A DNA stretch of 64,000 nt, taken from contig JAWKRG010000013.1 of NCBI GenBank assembly GCA_041389725.1, positions 186,001 to 250,000 on the forward strand, in the 5' to 3' direction. Below are positions 41,663 through 50,335 of this stretch, one piece after another; positions within the stretch are counted from its first letter, which is position 1, and every line of letters starts with the position of its first letter. Source of the stretch: Polyangiaceae bacterium (GTDB lineage Bacteria; Myxococcota_A; Polyangia; Polyangiales; Polyangiaceae). A model generated the notes under the pieces. It ran no database searches and was not told the DNA's origin. It saw nothing but the letters and a program-made list of their open reading frames with translations. Both the position numbers and the translations under genes were made by a program.

Positions 41663-42747
41663 CTCCCGAGATCGCGCCGCTCGAGCCGGCCGTTCCATTC
41701 TCTCACCTCGAGCCCACCGGCGGGCGGCTGGGGGCAAAGGCAGAGGACTTCGTGGTGGACGAGGTGCTCGACCGCCAACTCGAGGGCAGCGGCGAGCATC
41801 GGCTGGTTCGCATCGAGAAGATCGAGTGCACGACGCGGGATGCAATCCTCCAAATCGCGAAGGCGGCGGGTATTCGCGATCGGGACATCGGTAGCGCAGG
41901 GCTGAAGGACAAGCACGCGGTGTGCACCCAGTGGCTGTCATTGCCAGCCCGCTCCGCGCCGCCGGCCGAATGGCCGACCCTGCGGGGCATCCGCGTCCTC
42001 GAGCACGACCTCGACCGGACGAAGCTCAGAACGGGACAGCTTCGGGGCAATCGCTTCCGGCTTCGCCTGGTGGAGGTGGGGCCCGACGCACTGTCGCGAG
42101 CTCAGGCGGTCGCGGACGCACTGCAGACCGAAGGGCTGCTGAACTTGTTCGGGGTACAGCGCTTCGGTGCGGGCGGCGCAAACCTGGGTCGCGCCCTGGA
42201 ATGGGTGAAGAATGGCGCAAAACGCCGGGTTTCGCGCTTCGAAGCGAAGTTTTTCCCCAGCGTCGTTCAAGCGGAGGTGTTCAACCGCTACGCGCTCGCA
42301 CGTCAGGCGCGGGGCCTGGACCGACTGATGCCGGGCGAGGTCGTGCGGCTGGCGGGAGTGCGTTCGATGTTCGTAGTGGAGGATCCCGACCGCGAGCTCG
42401 GGCGCCTGAAGGAGCGGGACATCTTTCTCACGGGGCCGATCCTAGGTCCGAAGACGCGTCAGGCGGAGGCAGAGGCCCAGACGCTGGAGCAGGAGATCTG
42501 CGCTCAGCTCGACCTCGACGCCGACGCCCGCGCGACGCTCGCGCGCCTGGCCCCTGGCACGCGGCGGGATCTGATCGTCTTCCCTGAGTCCCTGCGTGTG
42601 GAGGCTCCCTTGGCGGGCGAGCTGATCTTGGACTTCTTCCTTCCAGCGGGAAGCTACGCCACCGAAGTGCTTCGAGCGTTCACGCACCAACCCTTCTTTG
42701 CCAATCGGGGTCACGAGCGCGACGACGCTAGCGCAGCAGATCCTTGA
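41659..42747 (+). CDS. truD: tRNA pseudouridine synthase TruD
   Basis: The 362-aa enzyme would make pseudouridine 13 in tRNA-Glu (E. coli TruD). The catalytic Asp lies in GSAGLKDKHAVCTQW, and FGVQRFGAGGANLGRALE and LRGNRFRLRL are conserved in the family. The length is normal. It is coupled to the phosphatase by an ATGA overlap, an unusual pairing. Its 3' end overlaps the convergent exported-protein gene by 20 bases. Confidence 0.93.
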   Translation: MTPEIAPLEPAVPFSHLEPTGGRLGAKAEDFVVDEVLDRQLEGSGEHRLVRIEKIECTTRDAILQIAKAAGIRDRDIGSAGLKDKHAVCTQWLSLPARSAPPAEWPTLRGIRVLEHDLDRTKLRTGQLRGNRFRLRLVEVGPDALSRAQAVADALQTEGLLNLFGVQRFGAGGANLGRALEWVKNGAKRRVSRFEAKFFPSVVQAEVFNRYALARQARGLDRLMPGEVVRLAGVRSMFVVEDPDRELGRLKERDIFLTGPILGPKTRQAEAEAQTLEQEICAQLDLDADARATLARLAPGTRRDLIVFPESLRVEAPLAGELILDFFLPAGSYATEVLRAFTHQPFFANRGHERDDASAADP

Positions 42748-43531
42748 GCTCGGACGGTAGAACAGGTCGAGCGGCGGTAAGGCGCTGGAACGTCTTGCTT
42801 CGGGTTCTACCGATGGGCGGCACGTTGCAGCTCTTGCCGCCGCCATACATGCTGAACATGCCGAAATCCCAAGGAACTCCGGCTTTTCCACAGGCGGCGC
42901 GGGAGCGGGCCAGCATGCGCATCCCGACCTCGAAGCAGCGTCCAAGAGCCGCGGGGCTATCGCCGAGCAGGCTCTTGGCCAGCTTCTCACGGCGAACGGG
43001 GCTTTCCGCGATGCGCTCGCGTTCGGCGGGGGGCAGCCAAGTCGCGAAGCGGGGCGCCTGGCTCAGGGCGACCTGCACCAAGCACGCCTCGCCTTGAGGA
43101 CCGCGCCCCAAGGGAGGTCGCCCGAACTGCACGTCCTCTCGCAGTCCGCTCTCGTGCAAGGCCACCGCCAAGGTGGCGAGAGCCAGGCTCTTCGGGCTCC
43201 CGGGCCAGTCCAGCCGCTCACACCCTGCGTCGGTCCCCTCGCATTTGACCAGGCGCTCGGCCGTCGCCCCCAGCACCTGGGCGATCCCGGCGAAGCGTCG
43301 CTCGGCCGTCTCCCGCCGCTCCATCCGCACCCAGGCGCCGTGGGCGGTGGAGTAGCGGGGCGGTCGGCATTGGGGAGCCTTGTCCGGACAGGCAGGGGCG
43401 ATCTCACACGTGGGTTGCTTCGCGTTGGTCCCACACTCGGGCATCACCTCCAATGAATAGGGAGAGCGACCGGGGTGTGCCTGCGTCACAGCGAGTGCAA
43501 GCAAGAGTTCGGAAAGGGAAAGCGCGTCCAT
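42728..43531 (-). CDS. Exported protein with lysozyme-like residue pattern
   Basis: A 267-aa protein with a short hydrophobic N-terminus (LSLSELLLALAVTQAHPG), probably a signal peptide. The middle has ATLAVALHESGLREDVQFG followed by GRGPQGEACLVQVA. An early Glu in a helix, then Gly-rich turns and a Gln/Val strand, is the arrangement seen in goose-lysozyme/SLT folds. The likeness is partial and I would call it tentative. Many cysteines occur (about nine). It converges with truD and overlaps it by 20 bases. Confidence 0.55.
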   Translation of the reverse strand: MDALSLSELLLALAVTQAHPGRSPYSLEVMPECGTNAKQPTCEIAPACPDKAPQCRPPRYSTAHGAWVRMERRETAERRFAGIAQVLGATAERLVKCEGTDAGCERLDWPGSPKSLALATLAVALHESGLREDVQFGRPPLGRGPQGEACLVQVALSQAPRFATWLPPAERERIAESPVRREKLAKSLLGDSPAALGRCFEVGMRMLARSRAACGKAGVPWDFGMFSMYGGGKSCNVPPIGRTRSKTFQRLTAARPVLPSELKDLLR

Positions 43532-43539
43532 GACCGGTC

Positions 43540-43545
43540 ACCTTA
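43540..43545 (-). promoter_or_regulatory. Candidate -10 (TAAGGT), leaderless geometry
   Basis: On the minus strand TAAGGT ends 8 bases before the ATG at 43531; the intervening GACCGGTC is itself a palindrome. Confidence 0.38.
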
Positions 43546-43653
43546 GAAACGCTTTTCGATACCGAGAACCCGTAACCGTGAATCGTTCGCGATTCTGTGC
43601 GGTTGCAAAATCGTGCCAACGCGCCTGCGCTACCCGAGCGCGAGAATTTTGGT

Positions 43654-43659
43654 TACCCT
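43654..43659 (+). promoter_or_regulatory. Candidate -10 (TACCCT) of the TerB-like gene
   Basis: TACCCT ends 10 bases before the ATG at 43670, allowing a leader of about 3 bases. No Shine-Dalgarno is seen. Confidence 0.3.
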
Positions 43660-43669
43660 CCCCTTCACC

Positions 43670-44098
43670 ATGACCCAGCCTGACATGTCCGCTGCGCGAG
43701 GACTCACCGACGACAAGTTGGATGCACTCGTGGAGATGATGTACCTCGCCGCCTACGCGGACGAAGAGTTCTCCGACGACGAGCGCGCGCATTTCAAGCA
43801 GAGCATTCAGTCGCTGACGGACAATCGAGTCAGCGGCGAGCGCCTCGAGCGACTGATCGCCGACTGCGAGAAGAACCTGGCTGCGTCGGACCGAGCCACC
43901 CGACTGGCGGCGGTCAAGACGCGCCTGCCAGAACCGGGCGCGCGGAAGGTCGCACTCGAGTTGGCGATCCAGGTCATGGCTGCCGACGGCATCATCCGCA
44001 CGAGCGAGCGTGAGCTGATCATGGAGACCGCCGACGCCCTGGACATCGATCGCGACGTGGCCGCCGACTTGGTGAACGCCCTCGAGCCCGGCCGCTGA
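43670..44098 (+). CDS. TerB-like small helical protein
   Basis: The 142-aa helical protein resembles the TerB domain (tellurite-resistance/stress-related family). EMMYLAAYADEEFSDDERAH is the acidic first-pair helix, and IQVMAADGIIRTSERELIME repeats the pattern, as expected for the internal duplication. The ATG at 43670 places the first helix correctly; the frame continues upstream to 43613 but without a plausible start context. No other ter genes are close, so a role beyond metal or phage stress is unknown. Confidence 0.8.
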   Translation: MTQPDMSAARGLTDDKLDALVEMMYLAAYADEEFSDDERAHFKQSIQSLTDNRVSGERLERLIADCEKNLAASDRATRLAAVKTRLPEPGARKVALELAIQVMAADGIIRTSERELIMETADALDIDRDVAADLVNALEPGR

Positions 44099-44295
44099 GG
44101 CTTCGCATGCGCCGGCCGACACGCGGCTAGCCCGGGCGCCCGTGCGTCGTGCCGCGCGACCGCAACGTGCCCGCGCCGTCGCGACAACCCCCTCAGGAAT
44201 CGCTGCAATACCTCGCGTGCCCTGTCGTGAGGCGCGGAACACGTGGCCCTCGACCGTCGAGTTCACGCGCCCACACCGCGTCTTCGCCCGGAAAA

Positions 44296-45156
44296 TTAGT
44301 TGTACTTCTCGGCGGTTACGCCAGCCGCTGGGGCGGTCGCGGCGCCTAGGTCCGCGAGCTCTGCTGCGGGCGCTTCGAGGATCTCGCGCAGGCGTGAGGC
44401 GATCTTTCCAAGGTGAGCTCCGTCCACCACGCGATGATCGAAAGTGCCACCGAGCGTCACGACTGGACGAACCTGCGGTGTTCCACCGACGGCGATCACC
44501 TTGTCTCGCACCTTCCCAACGGTCAGCAGCGCGGCGGTGCGTCCCGCTGGAATGAGCGGAGCGAAGCCTTGCTCCACGCCGAGCACGCCAACGTTGGTCA
44601 CCACGATGGAGCCAAAGGGATCCTTGACGATACCAAGCGCGGACAGATCCAAGCCATAGTCGAAGTACAAACTCGTGGAAGCGTGCATCACTCCGCGCAG
44701 CAGTCGTTGAGGCAACTTGGCGAGGACGGATTGCGACCGCTGGATGGGGCTACTCTTGGCGACGCGGATCTCCTCGACGCGCTTCGCCAACGCTGCGGCG
44801 ATCTCCGGGACGCTCATGCCATCCACGGCGCTGAGTTTGGTGCCCGCCAAGTTCTTGCCGCCGTCCAACGCGACGGAGAAGAACACATCCACACTCCCCC
44901 GCTGCCACAGGCCTCGCCGACCGACGACGACGTTGCACTCGGGGACCTCGGACAGCGCCAGGGCCGCAGCTTTTCCCACCACGTGGGTCAAGGTCACACC
45001 GGCGTGGCCGCGTTCCCGCTGCGCTTGCACGTAGGCCAGGAGCTTGGTCGCATCGATGTCGAGCCAACCGTAGATGGTGGGGTCGTCGGCGGCCTGCCAG
45101 CTGGCCAGCGCCACCCGGCGCCAAGTGGGGAGAGAACGGAAGCTGCGGGTCACCAT
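44296..45156 (-). CDS. Stand-alone 2-oxoacid dehydrogenase E2 acyltransferase domain
   Basis: A 286-aa protein equal to the catalytic (CAT) domain of E2 subunits. It has TYGWLDIDATKL-type and THVVGKAAALALSEVPECN segments and the active-site TFDHRVVDGAHLG (HxxxD). There is no lipoyl or E1/E3-binding domain, so it cannot act alone in a 2-oxoacid dehydrogenase unless lipoyl domains come from elsewhere. It may instead transfer acyl groups from CoA to another substrate (inference). The ATG at 45156 has AGGAG upstream. Divergent from the ABC-F gene. Confidence 0.85.
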   Translation of the reverse strand: MVTRSFRSLPTWRRVALASWQAADDPTIYGWLDIDATKLLAYVQAQRERGHAGVTLTHVVGKAAALALSEVPECNVVVGRRGLWQRGSVDVFFSVALDGGKNLAGTKLSAVDGMSVPEIAAALAKRVEEIRVAKSSPIQRSQSVLAKLPQRLLRGVMHASTSLYFDYGLDLSALGIVKDPFGSIVVTNVGVLGVEQGFAPLIPAGRTAALLTVGKVRDKVIAVGGTPQVRPVVTLGGTFDHRVVDGAHLGKIASRLREILEAPAAELADLGAATAPAAGVTAEKYN

Positions 45157-45295
45157 GATGGGCTCCTTGGTCGCGGGCGACCGCTCGCCACGCACGACGG
45201 GAGAGTAGGAGTTCGGCCCCGGTCGAGCTTTCGCCCTGGCGCCAATGCCTTGCTCCCATGCGTCACCGCGCGCGTTTTGTGATAGGTCCGCGCCC

Positions 45296-47206
45296 GTGAT
45301 TGGGATTTCCCAGCTGTCCAAGGCCTTCGGGCCCCAGACCCTGTTCGAGAGCGTCACCCTGCAGCTCACCGCGGGCAACCGCTACGGGCTCGTGGGCGCC
45401 AACGGCTCGGGGAAGAGCACGTTTCTCAAGATCCTCACCGGTGACGAACCGGCGAGTGGTGGTGAGCTCACCTTCCCCAAGAACGCCCGCATCGGCGTGT
45501 TGCGACAGGATCGCTTCGACAGCGACGACCAAATCATTTTGGACGTCGCCATGATGGGAGACGAGCTGGTGCATCGCGCGCTGCGCGAGCAGGACCAGCT
45601 GGCGGAGACGGATCACCCGGACCCGGTGCGGATCGGCGAAATCGACGAGATCTTGCGCACCCACGACGGCTACACCCTGGAGGCGCGTGCGGCTCAGGTG
45701 CTCGTGGGGCTCGGGCTGGAAGAAGGCACGCTGCGCCAGCCGCTCCGCACCCTGAGCGGAGGCTACAAGCTGCGAGTGCTACTGGCGCAAACCCTCGTCG
45801 GTCGTCCGGACGCGTTGTTCCTCGACGAGCCCACGAACCACTTGGACATCTTGAGCATTCGTTGGCTGGAGAAGTTCCTGTGTGCCTTCAAGGGTTGCGC
45901 CGTGGTGATCAGCCACGACCAGCGCTTCCTGGACAACGTGGCCACCCACGTGCTCGACGTCGACTACGGCACCATTCAGCAGTACGTCGGCAACTACAGC
46001 GCGTTCTTGGAACAAAAGGTACTGACGCGCGAGCGCAAGGAAACCGAGATCGCGCGCGTCGAGAAGACCATCGCCGAGAAGAAGGCCTTCGTGGAGCGAT
46101 TCCGCGCCAAGGCCACCAAGGCCAGGCAGGCGCAAAGCAGGGTGAAGCAGATCGAGAAGATCGAAGTGGAAACCCTGGCCCCGACCTCTCGGCGTTACCC
46201 GAAGTTCCGCTTTCAGATCGCGCGTCCCAGCGGCAAGGACGTGCTTGCCGTCGAAGGCCTGAGCAAGTCCTACGGCGAGAAATCCGTCCTGCGCGACGTC
46301 GAGTTCAGCGTTCGGCGCGGGGAGCGCGTGGCGGTCATCGGCGCCAACGGCCTGGGGAAATCCACGCTGCTGAAGCTGCTGACGGACCACTTGCAGGCCG
46401 ACGGCGGCAAGATCCTGTGGGGGCACGAGACCCACCTGGGCTACTTCGCCCAGGACCACAAAGACCAGCTGACGAACCCGACGCAGACTGCGCTGGACTA
46501 CTTGTGGGACATCTGCCCGCAGGAAGGCACCAGCTTCGTGCGAGGTGTACTCGGGCGCTTGTTGTTCAGCGGTAGCGAGGTCGAAAAGAAGATCGCGGCC
46601 TTGAGCGGCGGCGAGGCCACGCGCTTGGTGATGAGCCGGCTGATGGTTCAGAAGCCCAACGTGATGTTGTTGGACGAGCCGACCAACCACCTGGATCTGG
46701 AGTCGATCGAAGCGTTGGTGGAGGCGCTGCAAGGCTACGAGGGCACGTTGCTCTTCGTCTCCCACGATCGCTGGTTCGTGCAGCAACTGGCGACCCGCAT
46801 CATCGAAGTGAAGAAGGACGGCCTCAACGACTTCATGGGAAACTACGACGAGTACCTGGAGCGCCAAGGCGACGACCACCTGGACGCAGACCAGGTCGCA
46901 CTTCGCGCGCGCAGCGAGCGAGCGCGCAAGAGCGAAGCGCCCAAACCCGACCACCACGCGGAGCAGAAACGGCGCCGCGCGTTGCCGAAGAAGCGCGACG
47001 CGGTCTTGGAGCAGATCACCGAGACGGAGGCGCGGATCGCGCAGATCGACGAGCGCTACTCGGATCCGAAGTTCTACGTCGACACCCCCAACGACGAGAT
47101 CGCCTCCCTGGAGCGGGAAAAGGCTCGATTGGTGCGGGACCAAGAACGGATGACCCGCGAGTGGGAAGAGCTCGAAGCGGAGATCGAGAGCCTGGGCCCC
47201 GAGTGA
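45296..47206 (+). CDS. ABC-F family ATPase (ribosome-associated type)
   Basis: A 636-aa soluble protein with two ABC domains: Walker A GANGSGKSTF and GANGLGKSTL, signatures LSGGYKLRV and LSGGEATRL, and Walker B LFLDEPTNHLD and MLLDEPTNHLD. Between them is the long charged ABC-F linker (about 240-310: ERKETEIARVEKTIAEKK) that contacts the ribosomal E site. A C-terminal coiled coil (about 550-636) follows, like Uup/YheS. It has no membrane domain. ABC-F proteins act as translation factors or antibiotic-resistance proteins; which applies here is unknown. The GTG at 45296 starts directly at the first domain. Confidence 0.93.
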   Translation: MIGISQLSKAFGPQTLFESVTLQLTAGNRYGLVGANGSGKSTFLKILTGDEPASGGELTFPKNARIGVLRQDRFDSDDQIILDVAMMGDELVHRALREQDQLAETDHPDPVRIGEIDEILRTHDGYTLEARAAQVLVGLGLEEGTLRQPLRTLSGGYKLRVLLAQTLVGRPDALFLDEPTNHLDILSIRWLEKFLCAFKGCAVVISHDQRFLDNVATHVLDVDYGTIQQYVGNYSAFLEQKVLTRERKETEIARVEKTIAEKKAFVERFRAKATKARQAQSRVKQIEKIEVETLAPTSRRYPKFRFQIARPSGKDVLAVEGLSKSYGEKSVLRDVEFSVRRGERVAVIGANGLGKSTLLKLLTDHLQADGGKILWGHETHLGYFAQDHKDQLTNPTQTALDYLWDICPQEGTSFVRGVLGRLLFSGSEVEKKIAALSGGEATRLVMSRLMVQKPNVMLLDEPTNHLDLESIEALVEALQGYEGTLLFVSHDRWFVQQLATRIIEVKKDGLNDFMGNYDEYLERQGDDHLDADQVALRARSERARKSEAPKPDHHAEQKRRRALPKKRDAVLEQITETEARIAQIDERYSDPKFYVDTPNDEIASLEREKARLVRDQERMTREWEELEAEIESLGPE

Positions 47207-47298
47207 GCACGCCGGTCACTCGCATCGGGGACAGCGTGCCGTACGCCTTCGTCGCAGCCTCGAGCGGCGCGCCGCTCACGGCAGGCGCCGCCTTGGGC

Positions 47299-47304
47299 TA
47301 GACT
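47299..47304 (+). promoter_or_regulatory. Candidate -10 (TAGACT) of the AraC-type gene
   Basis: TAGACT ends 10 bases before the GTG at 47315. The same hexamer precedes the lipoprotein gene at 31547 and the Uma2 gene at 63832. Confidence 0.35.
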
Positions 47305-47314
47305 CAGCGCTGCC

Positions 47315-48130
47315 GTGCAGCCCGCGACCCCGCAGCAGTTCGCCGGTGCGCCCGTCGGCCGCTACGTGACGGGCGAGGGTTTCGTGCATTTCTGCGCGCG
47401 ACCCGAAGCCTGGGGCGTGCTGCTGTGGGGGCGCCCGAACGGTCCCGCCATCGAGTCCCTCACCCACTCCCTGCGCCTGGAGCTCGACTCTCCTGCGGTG
47501 CCGCACGCGTCCGTCGTCGATGCAAGCACGCTGTCGGGCGTGGACGCGGGTGCGTTTGCAGCCCTCGACGCCTACGTGCGCGCGCACTTCGAGCGACTTC
47601 GTCATCAGGTGCAGCGCCTGGCACTGGTGCGTCCGAGCGGCATGGAGGGCGCGGTCGTGGCCGGCTTTTTCGAAGTCATGGCGCGCCCCTACCCGGTGGA
47701 ACTCTTCGAACGACGTCGCGATGCGTTGGCTTGGGCGTTTGCCAGCAGCGACGTGGAGCCGCTGGAAGCGGAGATCGGAGCACTGCTCGACAGCGTTCGG
47801 CACAAAGCCTCCATCCTGCGCGATCTGGACGCCTACCTCGACTCCAACCTCACGGACGCCAACGTGGCGCAGGCCTCCAAGGTCTTGGGCCTGTCCGAGC
47901 GCACGCTGCAGCGACGGCTCTCGGAAGTGGGCACGACCTTCCTCGATGCCCTGGGTGAAGCCCGAGTGCGAGCTTCGCAGCGCCTGATGCTGGACAGCGA
48001 CGCGCCCCTGACCCGCGTGGCCCTGGAGGTGGGCTGCGCCTCTTTGCAGCATTTCAGCGCCTTGTTCCGCAAGCGCGTGGGCGAGCCACCGAGTGCCTGG
48101 CGCGCCAAGCACCGCGGCGCGGCCTCTTGA
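47315..48130 (+). CDS. AraC-family transcriptional regulator
   Basis: A 271-aa regulator. The C-terminal 100 residues hold the two HTH motifs of AraC: NVAQASKVLGLSERTLQRRL and PLTRVALEVGCASLQHFS, followed by LFRKRVGEPPSAWR. The N-terminal 160 residues form an effector domain with no clear cupin signature; they are an unusual helical/beta mix (for example VVDASTLSGVDAGAFAALDA). The ligand is unknown. It may control the propeller protein gene next to it, which starts 100 bases downstream on the same strand. Confidence 0.87.
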   Translation: MQPATPQQFAGAPVGRYVTGEGFVHFCARPEAWGVLLWGRPNGPAIESLTHSLRLELDSPAVPHASVVDASTLSGVDAGAFAALDAYVRAHFERLRHQVQRLALVRPSGMEGAVVAGFFEVMARPYPVELFERRRDALAWAFASSDVEPLEAEIGALLDSVRHKASILRDLDAYLDSNLTDANVAQASKVLGLSERTLQRRLSEVGTTFLDALGEARVRASQRLMLDSDAPLTRVALEVGCASLQHFSALFRKRVGEPPSAWRAKHRGAAS

Positions 48131-48230
48131 AGCCAAAGAGCGAGTTCCTCGCGCACCCGACGGCGCGGATGGATAAGCGATCGGCGCCGGGCTGAAAGCC
48201 GCAGGCGCGCGTTCGCCCTAGATGGGGCGC

Positions 48231-49451
48231 ATGCCCCAATTCGACTTCTTCATCGCTCTGGACGGCTTTGGTCTGAACGGCTTCGAAGGGCTGGCGGGCG
48301 TGGCACGCCTGCGCGCGGCCCCGGAATCGAACGACTACCAGATCGACGTCAAGTACTTCAGCGGGCTCTCGGGCGGCCACGCGACCCAGGTCAGCCCCGG
48401 CGGCAAGCGCGCGTACCTGGGCAACTTGTCACAGCTCCTCCTCTTCTACGATCCTCGTACCCTGGAAGAAACCGCGCGGGTGTCGACCTTGCGCTGGGCG
48501 GCACCCGACGTCCCCTACTCTAGCCAGACTCACGTCGTGTGGCTCGATGACGACAGCTTCATCACCGTGCTGGGCAAGCACTTCTGGCGCTTCGAGATGA
48601 ACAACCTGAGCGCTCCCGAGCGCTTGGGCGAGCACGGCGTCACCCTGCCCCACGCCATCAAGCGTTCGCCCTCGGGACGCTACTTGTTCTACGGAGCGAT
48701 GGATCACGACGCCCACGGCTACGCCAACGAGGTCGGGATCTTCGATCTGGAAGCGGGCACGGCGCGGATCGTGAAGCTTCCGGCCACCGTGTGGCACCTC
48801 GGCGTCCACCCGGACAAGGACGTGTTCTACGCGCCGACCCAGCGCTGCGCGCCGCAAAATGGCTCGGAGTTCGCCGAGTACACCATCGCTCACTTCAAGA
48901 ACTACTTGTTCGAGATCGACGGACCGCGCGCGGAAGTGCTGCGCCATCTCGCGATTCCCAAGGACATGCCCGGATCCTTGACCAGCGACGTGGTGGTGAC
49001 GCGGGACCGCGTGCTCTACAACGCCTGCGCGTCGAGCGCGATCGCCGTCGTAGATCTCGATGGCTTCGACCGCGTGCGCTACATCGACGAGCGCGTGACG
49101 GGCTGGCAAGCCCTGCGTCACGCCCGCGCGGGGTTCGCCAACTTGGTAGAAGCGCTCAGTCGCGCCAACCTGCCGGACCACACGCACGACTTCTTCAAGG
49201 CCATCCGCATCGCGCGGGGCAGCACCCTCGACGGCAGCTACGGGCTCGGGCTGTCACCCTGCGGACGCTTCTTGCTGAGCGCTCATCGCGGTCTGAACCA
49301 GGTGCTGGTCTACGACTATCCGAGCCTCGAACTCCGTCGAGCCATCGATTTTCCACCGGCTCAGCGCTTCTTCCCAAAGCGCCTGGGGCCGCTCGATGAC
49401 CCGCGACTTGGCTTCCATCACAGCACCATCTCCGCGCTGTCCGCGACCTGA
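48231..49451 (+). CDS. Uncharacterised beta-propeller-like protein
   Basis: The 406-aa protein has no signal peptide and no family I can name. Repeated strands such as GGHATQVSPGGKRAYLG, PHAIKRSPSGRYLFYG and GLGLSPCGRFLLSAHR are typical of YncE/lactonase-like propellers, with roughly six to seven blades. His and Asp residues are frequent near the strand ends, so metal binding is possible. An upstream ATG at 48222 is in frame, but a TAGATG hexamer runs into it, so 48231 fits the leaderless pattern better. Function unknown. Confidence 0.65.
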   Translation: MPQFDFFIALDGFGLNGFEGLAGVARLRAAPESNDYQIDVKYFSGLSGGHATQVSPGGKRAYLGNLSQLLLFYDPRTLEETARVSTLRWAAPDVPYSSQTHVVWLDDDSFITVLGKHFWRFEMNNLSAPERLGEHGVTLPHAIKRSPSGRYLFYGAMDHDAHGYANEVGIFDLEAGTARIVKLPATVWHLGVHPDKDVFYAPTQRCAPQNGSEFAEYTIAHFKNYLFEIDGPRAEVLRHLAIPKDMPGSLTSDVVVTRDRVLYNACASSAIAVVDLDGFDRVRYIDERVTGWQALRHARAGFANLVEALSRANLPDHTHDFFKAIRIARGSTLDGSYGLGLSPCGRFLLSAHRGLNQVLVYDYPSLELRRAIDFPPAQRFFPKRLGPLDDPRLGFHHSTISALSAT

Positions 49452-49484
49452 GGCGCGGCGCGCGTTTTGTGGCAAACTCGGCCC

Positions 49485-50018
49485 ATGATCGCGCGTGCGT
49501 CGAGCATCGTTTTCGTCACCTTCTTGTCCTTGGGCTGCAGCGCGAGTGAGGGCGGTGGCAGCGGTGGCTCGGGCGCCACGGCCGGAAGCGGCGCCGTGAG
49601 CGGAAGCGGCGCCGTGGGCGGAAGTGGCGCTGTTGGCGGAAGTGGCGCCGTGGGTGGAAGCGGCGCCGTCGGCGGCACCGGCGCCAACCCCGGCAACGGC
49701 GAGATCGGCGCGCCTTGCGTCACCAACGACGACTGCACCAACCCGCCGGATGCCGAGTGTTGGACGACCATCGGCGGTGGACTCGCGCCGCAGATCACCT
49801 TTCCCGGTGGCTACTGTTCCAAGGCCTGTGACACTAACGGCAACAGTGATCAGTGTGGCGACAAAGCTGGATGCTCGTCTACGGCCGTCGGCGGCGGCAT
49901 GACCAGCGTGACGCTGACGATGTGCGCCGCGCCGTGCTCGAACAACGCGGAGTGCCGAGAAGCCGAGGGCTACAAGTGCTTGCAGATCATTCCCGGCTTC
50001 GGCGTCTGCACCCTCTAG
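49485..50018 (+). CDS. Surface lipoprotein with hexapeptide-repeat tether
   Basis: A 177-aa lipoprotein (signal ending LSLGC). After the Cys comes SEGGGSGGSGATAGSG and then five GSGAV(S/G) hexapeptide units, which act as a flexible tether. The rest is a Cys-rich domain (about residues 76-177: CVTNDDC, CSKACDTN, CGDKAGC, CAAPCSNNAEC), probably a disulfide-linked surface module. The start is the ATG with a short hydrophobic signal; an in-frame ATG at 49467 is further upstream. No enzyme motif is seen. Confidence 0.8.
   Translation: MIARASSIVFVTFLSLGCSASEGGGSGGSGATAGSGAVSGSGAVGGSGAVGGSGAVGGSGAVGGTGANPGNGEIGAPCVTNDDCTNPPDAECWTTIGGGLAPQITFPGGYCSKACDTNGNSDQCGDKAGCSSTAVGGGMTSVTLTMCAAPCSNNAECREAEGYKCLQIIPGFGVCTL
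49584..49673 (+). repeat. 18-bp in-frame tandem repeat (five units) encoding GSGAVG
   Basis: Five 18-base units follow one another; they differ only by synonymous changes except the first, which ends in Ser. They lie in the tether of the lipoprotein at 49485. The length could vary between strains by slippage. Confidence 0.9.
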
Positions 50019-50090
50019 CCGCGTAACGACCTCGCTCGCAGCGCACCATCTTCCACGCGGCGTGGGAACCGCAGGAGCAGAAGAGGACAA

Positions 50091-50160
50091 GAAGGTCGGA
50101 AGATCGGAAGATGAGAGGAAGGGGATCTGTCCCACTCCCTTCCGCGCTTCCGACCTTCCT
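50091..50160. repeat. Inverted-repeat intergenic element, copy A
   Basis: Left arm GAAGGTCGGAAG at 50091-50102 pairs with CTTCCGACCTTC in the right arm near 50147-50158. Inside, GAGGAAGGG pairs with CCCTTCC. The whole could form a long imperfect hairpin. Copy B follows at 50202. Confidence 0.75.
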
Positions 50161-50201
50161 GTGAATCTTCTTCTTGGACGAGCACGAGCCACGGGAAGCT
50201 C

Positions 50202-50260
50202 GAAGGTCCGGGAGATCCGGAAAGGAGACCGGGTGTCCCTTCCGCAGTTCCGACCTTCCT
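50202..50260. repeat. Inverted-repeat intergenic element, copy B
   Basis: GAAGGTCCGGGAG on the left and TTCCGACCTTCCTG on the right match copy A in order, with deletions in the middle. The right arms of the two copies are spaced 100 bases apart. Confidence 0.7.
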
Positions 50261-50297
50261 GCGGAGCTTTTCGTGCTTCCGAGGGGGTTGCGCCGCA

Positions 50298-50315
50298 GCC
50301 TACCGAATGGTAGGC
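50298..50315. promoter_or_regulatory. Probable TetR operator (perfect 7-4-7 palindrome)
   Basis: GCCTACC-GAAT-GGTAGGC is a perfect inverted repeat, with a size typical of TetR operators. It lies 23-40 bases upstream of the ATG of the TetR gene at 50338, so autoregulation of the TetR/acyl-CoA dehydrogenase operon is likely. Confidence 0.72.
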
Positions 50316-50325
50316 AGATCCCGAA

Positions 50326-50335
50326 CGACCGGTCG
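50326..50335. promoter_or_regulatory. Perfect 10-bp palindrome CGACCGGTCG at the TetR start
   Basis: It lies 2 bases before the ATG at 50338. It could be a second contact site or chance at this G+C content. Confidence 0.35.

Noticed and set aside
45779..47143. A 454-codon open frame on the minus strand opposite the ABC-F gene
   Set aside because: It is a shadow frame: the plus strand encodes a complete ABC-F protein with all motifs, and the minus translation has no recognisable domain.
49584..49673. CRISPR or minisatellite outside genes at the 18-bp repeats
   Set aside because: They are in frame and encode the GSGAVG tether of a lipoprotein.
50099..50113. Resemblance to a sequencing adapter (agatcggaaga)
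   Set aside because: The match ends after 11 bases, and the stretch is part of an inverted repeat with a second diverged copy nearby, so it is genomic.
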